Part shown: positions 6,424 to 13,099 of the stretch, in pieces
Layout: every line of letters begins with the position of its first letter
Numbering within the stretch: the first letter of the stretch is position 1
Assembly: GCA_045661345.1 (NCBI GenBank)
Contig: JAZRFM010000011.1
Span: 1 to 25,496, forward strand
Reading direction: 5' to 3'
Source of the DNA: RUG12461 sp045661345
Lineage (GTDB): Bacteria; Bacillota; Clostridia; Lachnospirales; Lachnospiraceae
Length of the DNA: 25,496 bases
Made by a program: the position numbers and the translations under genes
Notes under the pieces: model-generated
Databases searched by the model: none
The model's input: only the letters and a program-made list of their open reading frames with translations
What the model was told of the DNA's origin: nothing

Positions 6424-8119
6424 ACGTTATGCCATCATGGGCGGCGTGATCCTGTTCCTGATGGCATTGCTTTTTGTATTCAGAAATTTCACAACCCGCA
6501 TGACAGAGGTTCATCTGTTCCGCGGCGCGGAGCTTGCGGATGAGGTGTTCCACCCGATGATGGCGGATACCGTCAACGAACAGGAGATCAAGCTCCTGAT
6601 CGGCGGAAATACGTACTCGTCTCTTTCCATGCCCCTTTATATGGATGAAAAGCTGGAGCTTATGATCCCCGCGGAGTCCCTGCGGGACACTTTTCACTGC
6701 AGTGCACGGGTTTATGACGAAAACCTTCTGCGGGTGATGAAGTACAACAGAGAGGCGGATTTTCCGCTGGATGAAAAGGGATATTTTCTGAATGACGAAT
6801 TTATCGACGATACGGTGGGGCTCGTGCGCAGCGGGGAGAGGCTTTATGTTCCCGTGCGGGAGGTGACAGAGAGCTTTGGCGGAGAGTACCGGTTTGACAT
6901 GGAGACGAATACGGCGGAGGTGATCGGCAACGAAGAAGGGGTGCCTGCCTATCCGACGAAGTTCAGCCTTTATGAGCAGAAATGCGGTCCGGAGGTTCGC
7001 AGGCAGGGGGATCAGGATACCTGTTGGGCCTTTGCTGCGGTGTCCGGTTTGGAGAGTACCCTCAGACCGGAGGAGGCCATCGTTTTTTCCGCGAACCATA
7101 TGGTGCAGCAGAATGCCTTTGCCGCGGAGCCGGAGGATGGGGGAGAGTATACCATGTCCATGGCATACCTTCTCGGCTATCAGGGACCGGTGACGGAGGC
7201 GCAGGATCCTTACGGGGAGGAAAGCAGCGAAGGGCTTTCTCCCGTGAAGCATGTCCAGGAGATCCAGATCATCGACAGCAAGAATCTGGAAGGGATCAAG
7301 GAGGCTGTCTTTTTACACGGCGGCGTACAGTCTTCCATCTATAACGATCTGCGAAATAAAGACAGCGAGTCTCCGTACTATAACAGGGACACCAATTCTT
7401 ACTGCTACATCGGAACGGCAAAGCCGAATCATGACATTCTGATCGTCGGCTGGGATGATGATTATCCCAGGGAAAACTTTCCGCAGGAGCTGGAGGGGAA
7501 CGGTGCGTTTCTCTGCTTGAACAGCTGGGGAAAGGAATTCGGAGACGACGGGCTTTTTTACATCTCCTATTATGACACGAATATCGGGATCCATAATGTG
7601 GTATATACCGGGATCGAATCGATCAAAAACTATGATCACCTGTATCAGACCGACCAGTGCGGCTGGGTCGGACAGATCGGATATGGGCAGGAAACAGCGT
7701 ACGGTGCCAATGTCTACAGGTCGAACGGGGCAGAAGAGCTTTCCGCCATCGGCTTTTATGCCACCGGCCACGGGACTTCCTATGAGCTTTTTCTGGTACG
7801 CGATTTTCACTCGGTGGAGGATCTGCAAAACATGGAATCTGTCGTTTCCGGAACCTTGGGAAACGCCGGCTATTATACGATCCGGCTTGACAAACCGGTG
7901 GAACTTGACGAAAATGAATCCTATGCGGTTGTGGTCGGGTTGACCACGCCGGGATCCGACCGCCCTCTGGCCGTGGAATACCAGGCAGACCGGCTGACGC
8001 AGGACGTGAATCTTGTGGACGGACAGGGATATATCAGCATGAACGGGCGTTTTTGGGATGATATCGAAGATGAGCACGCCTGCAACCTTTGCCTGAAGGC
8101 TTATACAAACGACATATAA
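6410..8119 (+). CDS. Membrane-anchored papain-family (C1) cysteine protease
   Basis: The 569-residue protein starts with a single membrane segment (about 7-25) without a lipobox or clear cleavage site, so it is probably anchored facing outside. Residues 60-175 look like a copper-amine-oxidase-N-like domain (LMIPAESL ... LYVPVREVTESFGG), a non-catalytic module common in clostridial surface proteins. The peptidase follows: oxyanion Gln199, nucleophile Cys205 in QDTCWAFAA, His341 in NHDILIVGWDD, and Asn371 in NSWG. A C-terminal beta region (about 415-565) resembles the lectin-like domain seen with this clostridial C1 group. It overlaps the methyltransferase gene by 14 bp and is followed within 8 bp by an amidase, suggesting envelope work. 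Substrate unknown. Confidence 0.92.
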   Translation: MHLIRRYAIMGGVILFLMALLFVFRNFTTRMTEVHLFRGAELADEVFHPMMADTVNEQEIKLLIGGNTYSSLSMPLYMDEKLELMIPAESLRDTFHCSARVYDENLLRVMKYNREADFPLDEKGYFLNDEFIDDTVGLVRSGERLYVPVREVTESFGGEYRFDMETNTAEVIGNEEGVPAYPTKFSLYEQKCGPEVRRQGDQDTCWAFAAVSGLESTLRPEEAIVFSANHMVQQNAFAAEPEDGGEYTMSMAYLLGYQGPVTEAQDPYGEESSEGLSPVKHVQEIQIIDSKNLEGIKEAVFLHGGVQSSIYNDLRNKDSESPYYNRDTNSYCYIGTAKPNHDILIVGWDDDYPRENFPQELEGNGAFLCLNSWGKEFGDDGLFYISYYDTNIGIHNVVYTGIESIKNYDHLYQTDQCGWVGQIGYGQETAYGANVYRSNGAEELSAIGFYATGHGTSYELFLVRDFHSVEDLQNMESVVSGTLGNAGYYTIRLDKPVELDENESYAVVVGLTTPGSDRPLAVEYQADRLTQDVNLVDGQGYISMNGRFWDDIEDEHACNLCLKAYTNDI

Positions 8120-8126
8120 CGGTCTT

Positions 8127-9215
8127 TTGAAAATGGAAGAGAGAGTTGTAAAAATATGCGCCAGCGTATCCATGCTGTTGATGCTGCTGGTCTGCAGTGC
8201 CTTTTTTTATCTGCCCCAGCTCCATGTATACGAGGAGCGGGTACGGGAGGAATACCGCAAAGAAGCGATGCTGCGCGATCAGCTTCCGGATATGACGGGA
8301 CTCGAGCTTCTGCAGTACAATACCATCACCTCCCAACGGACAGAGGGGGTACAGGAATTCCGCGAACAGCTTCGGATGCAGCTGCCGGAGGGCATTGATG
8401 AAAGATCCGTTGCCATCGGGGATGACTATTTGAATCAGACGATCACGGTATCCATTCCGGGCGCGGATGCGGATTACATGTTTCGTTACCCCATGGTGGG
8501 GGATCCGGATCATATCGTCAGTCTGACTTATGAAAGCGTAAACGGAAACGGGTATCTGGATATTCAGACAGACCAGGTCTTTGAATATACGAGCCGGATC
8601 GAGGACGGATACCTTTATCTGGATTTTGTCGATCCCCACAGGCTCTACGATAAGGTTGTCGTGATCGATGCAGGACATGGCGGCAATATGCCGGGTGCCA
8701 CCCGCGGAGAGATTTACGAAAAAGACATCGACCTTGCCATCACGGAAGAACTGTTCCGGCTTTTTGCGAAGCCCGGAAATGAAAACGTCCGGGTTTACTA
8801 TACCCGTCTGGATGACAGCAATCCTTCCTTTGAACAAAGGGTGGAGCTTGCCAATAAAGCCAACGCGGATGTGTTTATCAGTATCCACAACAACACTTCT
8901 CCCTCCCGGTCATCCACCACCGGTACCACGGTGCTTTATGCCGAAACGGAGCAGGGTGAACCCAATGGATCCCGAAGGCTGGCGGAGATCTGCGAGGAGG
9001 AAGTGACGGCGTCTTTGGGAAGCAAGGACCAGGGGCTGACCGCCGGAGATGAGATCTATATCCTGCGGAACGCAACCGTACCGGCGGTGCTGGTGGAGGT
9101 CGGATTTATGTCCAACAGGGAAGAGCTGCAAAAGCTCACAACGCCGGAATACCAGCATGCCGCGGCGGTCGGGATTTATAACGCCATCCACAAGGCCTTT
9201 GAAGAGGGATTTTGA
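8127..9215 (+). CDS. N-acetylmuramoyl-L-alanine amidase (Amidase_3)
   Basis: A 362-residue secreted or anchored enzyme that cuts the amide bond between MurNAc and L-Ala in peptidoglycan. An N-terminal hydrophobic segment (about 8-30) is followed by a linker or unknown domain to about 170, then the zinc amidase domain: DAGHGG with ligand His184, Glu198 in EKDIDL, His254 in SIHNN, and catalytic Glu324 in VEVGFMSN. The frame opens with TTG at 8127; the ATG at 8133 is equally possible, and neither has a strong ribosome site. Only 7 bp separate it from the protease gene, so it probably depends on coupled translation. Context supports cell-wall turnover. Confidence 0.93.
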   Translation: MKMEERVVKICASVSMLLMLLVCSAFFYLPQLHVYEERVREEYRKEAMLRDQLPDMTGLELLQYNTITSQRTEGVQEFREQLRMQLPEGIDERSVAIGDDYLNQTITVSIPGADADYMFRYPMVGDPDHIVSLTYESVNGNGYLDIQTDQVFEYTSRIEDGYLYLDFVDPHRLYDKVVVIDAGHGGNMPGATRGEIYEKDIDLAITEELFRLFAKPGNENVRVYYTRLDDSNPSFEQRVELANKANADVFISIHNNTSPSRSSTTGTTVLYAETEQGEPNGSRRLAEICEEEVTASLGSKDQGLTAGDEIYILRNATVPAVLVEVGFMSNREELQKLTTPEYQHAAAVGIYNAIHKAFEEGF

Positions 9216-9216
9216 G

Positions 9217-9313
9217 TCGGCGGGAATGGAGCTGTGAAGGATTTCTATGTTGGCAGTCACGGGGTTGTGAAGGACTTTGAATTGGCAGGAGCGGGGGTGT
9301 GAGCGATGAGAAT
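9217..9313 (+). repeat. Degenerate 32-33-bp triplicate before the RdgB gene
   Basis: Three imperfect copies start at 9217, 9250 and 9282, each with T(C/T)GGC(G/A)G, a GGGG-rich middle and TGTGA. The third supplies the ribosome-site region and start codon of the next gene, so the leader seems to have grown by duplication. Confidence 0.55.
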
Positions 9314-9908
9314 AGTATTTGCGACGGGAAACGAAGGGAAAATGCGCGAGATCCGCGCGATCCTGCGTGATCTTAAGATACCTGTTCTGTCCATGAAGGA
9401 AGCGGGGATTGAAGCAGATATCGTGGAGGATGGAAAAACCTTTGAGGAAAATGCCGTCATCAAGGCAAAGGCAGTGGCAGCGCTGACGGATGATCTCGTT
9501 CTGGCGGATGATTCGGGGCTCGAAATCGATGCGCTGGATAAGGCGCCCGGGATTTACTCCGCGCGTTATCTCGGAGAAAACACACCCTACGCCGAAAAAA
9601 ACCGGATTCTCATCGAAAAATGTAAGGATGTTCCCCCCGAAAAAAGGACGGCACGGTTCGTCTGTGCCATTGCGGCCGTTCTTCCCGACAAGACGGTGAA
9701 GGTGGCGCGGGAGACCTTTGAGGGAACCATCGGCTATGCACCGGAGGGGACAAATGGCTTCGGGTACGATCCCATCTTTCAGGTGCCGGAATACGGATGC
9801 TCTTCCGCGACCCTCTCTCCGGAGCAGAAAAACGCATTGAGTCACCGCGGAAAAGCGCTGCGCGCCATGAAGAAGGTGCTCTCGGAGTATCTGCAGCAGG
9901 AAAGTTGA
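9306..9908 (+). CDS. rdgB: XTP/dITP diphosphatase (RdgB/HAM1 family)
   Basis: The 200-residue enzyme hydrolyses dITP, ITP and XTP to the monophosphate, keeping deaminated purines out of nucleic acids. Visible family motifs are TGNEGK (7-12) for triphosphate binding, LADDSGLEID with catalytic Asp69, GTNGFGYDPIF (148-158), and SHRGKAL (179-185). Length is normal for the family. It is the last gene of the plus-strand run, about 90 bp after the amidase. Its TGA stop (9906-9908) lies inside the -35 box of the tRNA-Pro promoter. Confidence 0.96.
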   Translation: MRIVFATGNEGKMREIRAILRDLKIPVLSMKEAGIEADIVEDGKTFEENAVIKAKAVAALTDDLVLADDSGLEIDALDKAPGIYSARYLGENTPYAEKNRILIEKCKDVPPEKRTARFVCAIAAVLPDKTVKVARETFEGTIGYAPEGTNGFGYDPIFQVPEYGCSSATLSPEQKNALSHRGKALRAMKKVLSEYLQQES

Positions 9909-9933
9909 CAAGACACCGGGTGTCCTGTAAAAT
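9905..9933 (+). promoter_or_regulatory. Promoter of tRNA-Pro with palindromic spacer
   Basis: Perfect TTGACA (9905-9910), 17 bp, then TAAAAT (9928-9933); initiation would fall just before the tRNA. The spacer carries GACACC-G-GGTGTC (9912-9924), a perfect 6-1-6 palindrome that could be an operator or simply a small hairpin. Confidence 0.82.
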
Positions 9934-9943
9934 CGGTGCAAAG

Positions 9944-10018
9944 CGGGGTGTGGCCCAGTTTGGCTAAGGCGCGTGGTTTGGGACCACGAGATCGCAGGTT
10001 CGAATCCTGTCACCCCGA
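9944..10018 (+). tRNA. tRNA-Pro (TGG), probable integration target
   Basis: Acceptor CGGGGTG (9944-9950) pairs with CACCCCG (10011-10017), discriminator A10018. Anticodon loop TTTGGGA gives TGG. No encoded CCA. The 3' half faces an integrase fragment 157 bp away, the usual geometry of tRNA-targeted elements. Confidence 0.96.
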
Positions 10019-10150
10019 TTAATGTTGGTAGGGGGAACCGCGCAAGCGGTGGAACCCTGCCTACACCGCGAAGGCCCATCGCCGTAGGCGATTCTGATGC
10101 CTGAGCGACCTTCGATCATTTCTCTATCGTTCGAATGTTACCCCTGAAAT
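10019..10150. other. Non-coding island edge with hairpins
   Basis: No gene is seen between tRNA-Pro and the integrase fragment. The stretch holds a nested hairpin (GTAGGG...CCTAC around ACCGC-GCAA-GCGGT, about 10027-10063) and a small one (ATCGCC/GGCGAT, about 10079-10093), neither followed by a T-run. Attachment-site sequence would be expected at its left end, but the second att copy is not in the window. Confidence 0.5.
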
Positions 10151-10181
10151 CTGGTTAAGACTGGTTAAGATTTGGTTAAGA
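10151..10181. repeat. Three 10-bp direct repeats (CTGGTTAAGA)
   Basis: CTGGTTAAGA at 10151 and 10161 are identical, and TTTGGTTAAGA follows at 10171. The last copy contains the integrase stop codon. Short iterons beside an integrase gene are often arm-type binding sites for integrase or excisionase; that role is inferred. Confidence 0.65.
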
Positions 10182-10439
10182 AAGTTTCCTGTTGTTTAAT
10201 GCTTCCAGGGCTTCGTTCAGATCGATACCCGTGTAATAATTCTTACAGGCAACTTCGGGTGAATTACCAAATAACTTTGAGGCAAGAACTACATTTCCGC
10301 CCGTTGAGCTGACAACATCTGTAATAGCATTTCTCCTGAAGGAATGCGTGCCTTTTATCTCAGTTCTCGAGATCGTGATCCCCAGCTTCTTGCAGATCCG
10401 GCTGTAAAGATGATAGATGGTAGAATATACTACGAGTGT
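10176..10439 (-). pseudogene. Tyrosine recombinase (integrase), C-terminal fragment
   Basis: The minus-strand frame from 10439 to the stop at 10176 encodes 87 residues with the end of a phage-type integrase catalytic domain: KGTHSFRRNAITD carries the HxxR pair, and CKNYYTG carries the nucleophilic Tyr with the usual spacing. The frame begins right after the stop codon of the LytTR gene, in the same frame, with no start codon or ribosome site, so the N-terminal DNA-binding and first catalytic Arg portions are lost. It is placed tail-first against tRNA-Pro, as in integrated elements. It must have inserted the island, or an ancestor of it, and can no longer act. Confidence 0.85.
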
Positions 10440-11258
10440 TTATTCTTTGAAGGGCTCTTTTTCCCATCTCTCATGCACCATCTTCCGAAAGGCTGTATAT
10501 TTCTTCTCCGGGATTGGAATCTCTTTCTCATTTGATAAGGTGACCTTAAAGCGTTCGATGCTTATAATGTGTGCAGGATTTACAAGGTAGCATTTGTGAC
10601 AGCGCAGGAGGAATTTTGGATGTTCGTTTTCAAGTGTAGTGGCTGATATACTCACCCTGAATGCTCCGCTTGTAGTATATATCATGGAGTGCCTTCCACG
10701 ATCAAGGCTCTCAACACAGATAATGGTATCCGGCAGCAGATATAAATCTGCGGAGTCTGTGCCGCGGAAGTAGAGTGGCTTGTTTTTTTCAGATACGGTT
10801 ACCGGCATATAGCCCTTATATACCTTGTTGAAGTTTACAGGGTAGATGTTGTCATCTTCGTGCTTGTGGTAAAGATCGGATATGTGTACGACAAGCATAC
10901 GGGGAACCTTTTCACCGTCAATCTTTCTTTCGCACCATGTGATATGGATGATCTGATCCATGGTAACATGGTCGCCTTCCGGGTAATGTGTGGTGACAGG
11001 GAAGGACATCATCACCTCGCAATATGAGCTGTGGCTGGAGCTGTGGTCAAGTCTGATATTACCAAGGGTAAAGGTCAGGGAATGCTTTTCGCCTGCCCAT
11101 GCATCAAGAACAGCCTGACGACCGGAAAGAAACTGCCCCTTTGCAGGACCATACCACAGCACTTTCTCGTCCACATGATCCAAAAAAGGCTGGATTTCAT
11201 TCCGGTAATACCTCTGTACGATATCGTTAGTTAAATTGACCATTTCTTTTACTTTCAT
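10440..11258 (-). CDS. LytTR-family regulator with NTF2-like N-terminus
   Basis: This 272-residue protein begins with an NTF2/SnoaL-like fold (residues about 1-125: LTNDIVQRYYRNEIQPFLDH, then VLDAWAG and repeated beta strands), instead of the usual receiver domain. A LytTR DNA-binding domain fills about 165-265 (DTIICVESLDRGRHSMIYTT ... FLLRCHKCYLVNPAHIISIE). No membrane segment. The frame extends upstream to 11315, but the ATG at 11258 has GGAGG seven bases before it and is the true start. A paired direct repeat with LytTR geometry overlaps its own promoter, suggesting autoregulation. The N-terminal ligand is unknown. It sits between the integrase remnant and the peptide locus and may regulate the divergently transcribed repeat-containing ORF. 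Confidence 0.9.
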   Translation of the reverse strand: MKVKEMVNLTNDIVQRYYRNEIQPFLDHVDEKVLWYGPAKGQFLSGRQAVLDAWAGEKHSLTFTLGNIRLDHSSSHSSYCEVMMSFPVTTHYPEGDHVTMDQIIHITWCERKIDGEKVPRMLVVHISDLYHKHEDDNIYPVNFNKVYKGYMPVTVSEKNKPLYFRGTDSADLYLLPDTIICVESLDRGRHSMIYTTSGAFRVSISATTLENEHPKFLLRCHKCYLVNPAHIISIERFKVTLSNEKEIPIPEKKYTAFRKMVHERWEKEPFKE

Positions 11259-11302
11259 TGTATTTCCTCCGCTTTTTCGTTTTTGATAATTCTGCTGACG
11301 AT

Positions 11303-11329
11303 AGTATAACATCATAAAAAAAAAGGCAA
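11303..11329 (-). promoter_or_regulatory. Candidate promoter of the LytTR gene
   Basis: Minus-strand TATACT (11303-11308) with TTGCCT (11324-11329) 15 bp away. The short spacer and weak -35 would fit an activated promoter. Confidence 0.45.
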
Positions 11330-11356
11330 GTTATAGAATCCAAATAAGAGGTTATA
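11327..11356. promoter_or_regulatory. Candidate LytTR binding site in the divergent intergenic region
   Basis: CAAGTTATA (11327-11335) and GAGGTTATA (11348-11356) are 9-bp boxes with identical GTTATA, spaced by 12 bp (21-bp period). Both centre on the GTT core of the LytTR consensus. They overlap the -35 region of the LytTR gene and lie 14 bp upstream of a promoter on the other strand. Confidence 0.6.
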
Positions 11357-11369
11357 TGCTCCAATGGTA

Positions 11370-11398
11370 TTGACAAGGCATATTATTCATGGCATACT
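11370..11398 (+). promoter_or_regulatory. Promoter for the repeat-containing ORF
   Basis: TTGACA (11370-11375), 17 bp, CATACT (11393-11398). Initiation near 11405 would exclude the ATG at 11389 and fit a start at 11527. Confidence 0.6.
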
Positions 11399-11526
11399 TA
11401 CAGAAATATGGGATTATACGGTTTGCACTCGTCATAGCAGGCGTTAAGATCCTTGGTTTCAGACTGCGTGAGGGGTATGGTTTTTATGTAAAAAAACGAA
11501 AAAATGATGAAGGGGGCTTGACAGCC

Positions 11527-11763
11527 ATGTTCGAATCGATGAAAATCCTTGACAGCACAGCACAGCACAGCACAGCACAGCACAGCACAGCACAGCACAG
11601 CACAGCACAGCACAGCACAGCACAGGCTGACTGCGCCGTTTTTTATAAAAGAATACTGAGGTCTATTAAGCATGTCCTATCGGATGAATTGTCTGATGGG
11701 GCATGTTTTTATTTTATGGGTACAAATCGGGGTGTCCCGAACAGATGTAATACTGGCGTGTAG
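11527..11763 (+). CDS. Short ORF containing a CACAG microsatellite, unknown function
   Basis: A 78-residue frame beginning MFESMKILDS, then five HSTAQ-type units encoded by (CACAG)14, then about 46 residues without recognised motif (VFYKRILRSIKHVLSDELSD). A GGGGG run lies about 10 bases before the ATG and a good promoter further up. An in-frame ATG at 11389 precedes the predicted transcription start. Any change of one repeat unit shifts the frame: the other two frames stop within a few codons after the tract. Translation is therefore possible only at some repeat counts. Could be a phase-variable small protein or a non-coding transcript. Confidence 0.4.
   Translation: MFESMKILDSTAQHSTAQHSTAQHSTAQHSTAQADCAVFYKRILRSIKHVLSDELSDGACFYFMGTNRGVPNRCNTGV
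11556..11625. repeat. Pentanucleotide microsatellite (CACAG)14
   Basis: Fourteen perfect CACAG units in 70 bp with no interruption. Such tracts change length by replication slippage, and a five-base unit changes reading frame each time. Confidence 0.97.
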
Positions 11764-11766
11764 AAG

Positions 11767-12301
11767 ATGAATGATCTGGGGTTAAGCGGGGAGGAACAGG
11801 AGGAGTATTCCTCATACATAGAGAACCGATTTGGTGGATGCAGTGAGATTTCCGAGCGGGATACGGATTATCTCAAGCCGTGGGAGAGCATTCTGCTCTA
11901 TGCCGGTATGTTTGGAGAGGCGGAGACGATCAATGCCAAGGTATGCCCTAAAAGACCGGTGGAGTTCAGGGAACCGGACGGGGTGTCAATAAGGGTTGAG
12001 GATTCGTTTGCAGGAAAGATACCGGTTATCAGGGTTCGGGATGTGCGAAGCTTTCGGGTTTTATAAGGCGGAATGGTTTCTCCGATTTATGGGAATAGCC
12101 GGAGAAAATGACGGGCGGATCATATTTTATACGAAAGACCTGTCTGCAAATGTACGAAAAGCCGCAGACGATCTTGTGAGTGAAGCGGCATATGGACTTG
12201 AACGATGGTCGAACACGGAGGAGTTTACCGCTCTGTCTGTGAGAGAACGGGTTAAATGTATGTGTCACGTAGGCTTGAGTGGTATGGCGAAAATGTGCTG
12301 A
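11767..12301 (+). pseudogene. Probable frame-disrupted gene of unknown function
   Basis: Two overlapping frames look like halves of one protein. The first (11767-12066, 99 residues) holds KPWESILLYAGMFGEAETIN and ends abruptly at SFRVL. The second (starting 11996 at the earliest) continues with protein-like sequence from FYKAEWFLRFMG to the stop at 12301, including YTKDLSANVRKAADDLVSEA. Frame change lies near 12000-12070. Neither half has a strong ribosome site. I recognise no family. An alternative is two genuine overlapping small genes; the lack of a ribosome site for the second argues against that. Confidence 0.5.
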
Positions 12302-12324
12302 CCGTGACAAAAAAATGAAAAATA

Positions 12325-12354
12325 TTATCCTTTTTGCCGGGAACTGCATCTTAA
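12325..12354 (+). promoter_or_regulatory. Cluster promoter motif, copy 1 (before sigma operon)
   Basis: TTATCC (12325-12330), 16 bp ending GGGAACTG, then CATCTTAA (12347-12354). The same boxes at the same spacing recur before two other transcription units. Proposed promoter for the sigma factor encoded just downstream, implying autoregulation. Confidence 0.7.
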
Positions 12355-12404
12355 CAGATAAAAGATAAAGAATGGCAAAGGAAAACATGAACAGGGGATA
12401 ATTG

Positions 12405-12605
12405 ATGATGGAGCAAAGATTACGCAGCATATTTGAATATCAGCGTTTCGAGAATAACAGCCGTCTGTCCGTCATGTTGTCGGATGCACTTGGAAGATAT
12501 GATTTTTCCGGCGAGGGTGAACTGTCAGATGATGATGCCGGTCTGTTGAATGCCGCAGGCACGATTGTAAGCGATCCGAAAACAGACAGGGGGAATCGCA
12601 TATGA
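12405..12605 (+). CDS. Small acidic-ended protein coupled to the sigma factor
   Basis: About 66 residues, starting at the ATG that follows AGGGG by eight bases (a TTG three bases earlier and a second ATG three bases later are alternatives). The middle ELSDDDAGLLNAAG resembles the end of the precursor leaders in this cluster (acidic patch then A-A-G) but lacks the full GG, and is followed by about 17 polar residues. No membrane segment. It overlaps the sigma gene by four bases (ATGA), so the two are translationally coupled. It might be a cognate regulator of the sigma factor or a degenerate peptide. No family recognised. Confidence 0.7.
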   Translation: MMEQRLRSIFEYQRFENNSRLSVMLSDALGRYDFSGEGELSDDDAGLLNAAGTIVSDPKTDRGNRI

Positions 12606-13087
12606 CGGAGGCAGGAATAGACTGGGAGACGGTATATCAAGAATATGAATTTAAGGTTCGCTCATATATCAAGAGCCGTGTAGGGAATCCGGAGGATGTG
12701 AATGACCTGTGCAGTGAGGTTTTCCTAAATGTGATGAAGGGCAGGGATAATTTCAGCGGAGAACCGAAAGCCGTATCGAGCTGGATCTATATGATAACGA
12801 AGCGGACGGTGGCTCTGTTTTACCGGAACAGCAGACAGAGGTTTGAGATACCGGAGGACTTGTCGGATGATACCAATATAGAGCAGCAGACGATAGATGC
12901 CGAAATGCTTGATGTTCTGGCAGATGCTCTGGAACAACTTGATATAAGGTTGAGGGATATTATCATCCTCCACTACTATGGAGGAAAGACACTGAAGGAA
13001 ATAGCAACAGCTATGAATATGTCGTACCCGAATATGAAGGTACTGCATAAGAAAGCATTAAATCAATTAAAGAAAATGATTGCATAA
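12602..13087 (+). CDS. RNA polymerase sigma factor, ECF-like
   Basis: The 161-residue protein has only sigma regions 2 and 4. Region 2 spans about 10-75 (DWETVYQEYEFKVRSYIKSR, DVNDLCSEVFLNVM, then WIYMITKRTVALFYRN). Region 4 spans about 105-158 (LEQLDIRLRDIIILHYYGG, then the helix-turn-helix KTLKEIATAMNMSYPNMKVL). This is ECF size and layout. GGGGG lies about ten bases upstream of the ATG, inside the preceding gene. A lipoprotein gene follows after 12 bp. No classical transmembrane anti-sigma is present. The partner-switching proteins at the far end of the cluster or the coupled small protein may control it. The shared promoter motif upstream is its likely target. Confidence 0.93.
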   Translation: MTEAGIDWETVYQEYEFKVRSYIKSRVGNPEDVNDLCSEVFLNVMKGRDNFSGEPKAVSSWIYMITKRTVALFYRNSRQRFEIPEDLSDDTNIEQQTIDAEMLDVLADALEQLDIRLRDIIILHYYGGKTLKEIATAMNMSYPNMKVLHKKALNQLKKMIA

Positions 13088-13099
13088 AGAGGGAAAACG

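Noticed and set aside
8910..10079. 389-codon minus-strand ORF across the amidase end, rdgB and tRNA-Pro
   Set aside because: It is antisense to two well-supported genes, and its GVTGFEPAISWSQTTRLSQT segment is antisense of tRNA-Pro, a classic artefact.
11556..11625. CRISPR-like array
   Set aside because: The unit is five bases with no spacers, so it is a microsatellite.
11398..11673. Minus-strand ORF with CCAVL repeats over the microsatellite
   Set aside because: It is the reverse reading of the CACAG tract, with no promoter or ribosome site.
12327..12354. Reading GGGAACTG as an ECF -35 box with a -10 box further downstream
   Set aside because: GGGAACTG is absent from copy 3 while the outer boxes persist, and no common -10 box is found 16-18 bp after it. 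It remains a fallback if transcript starts lie about 10 bp further on.
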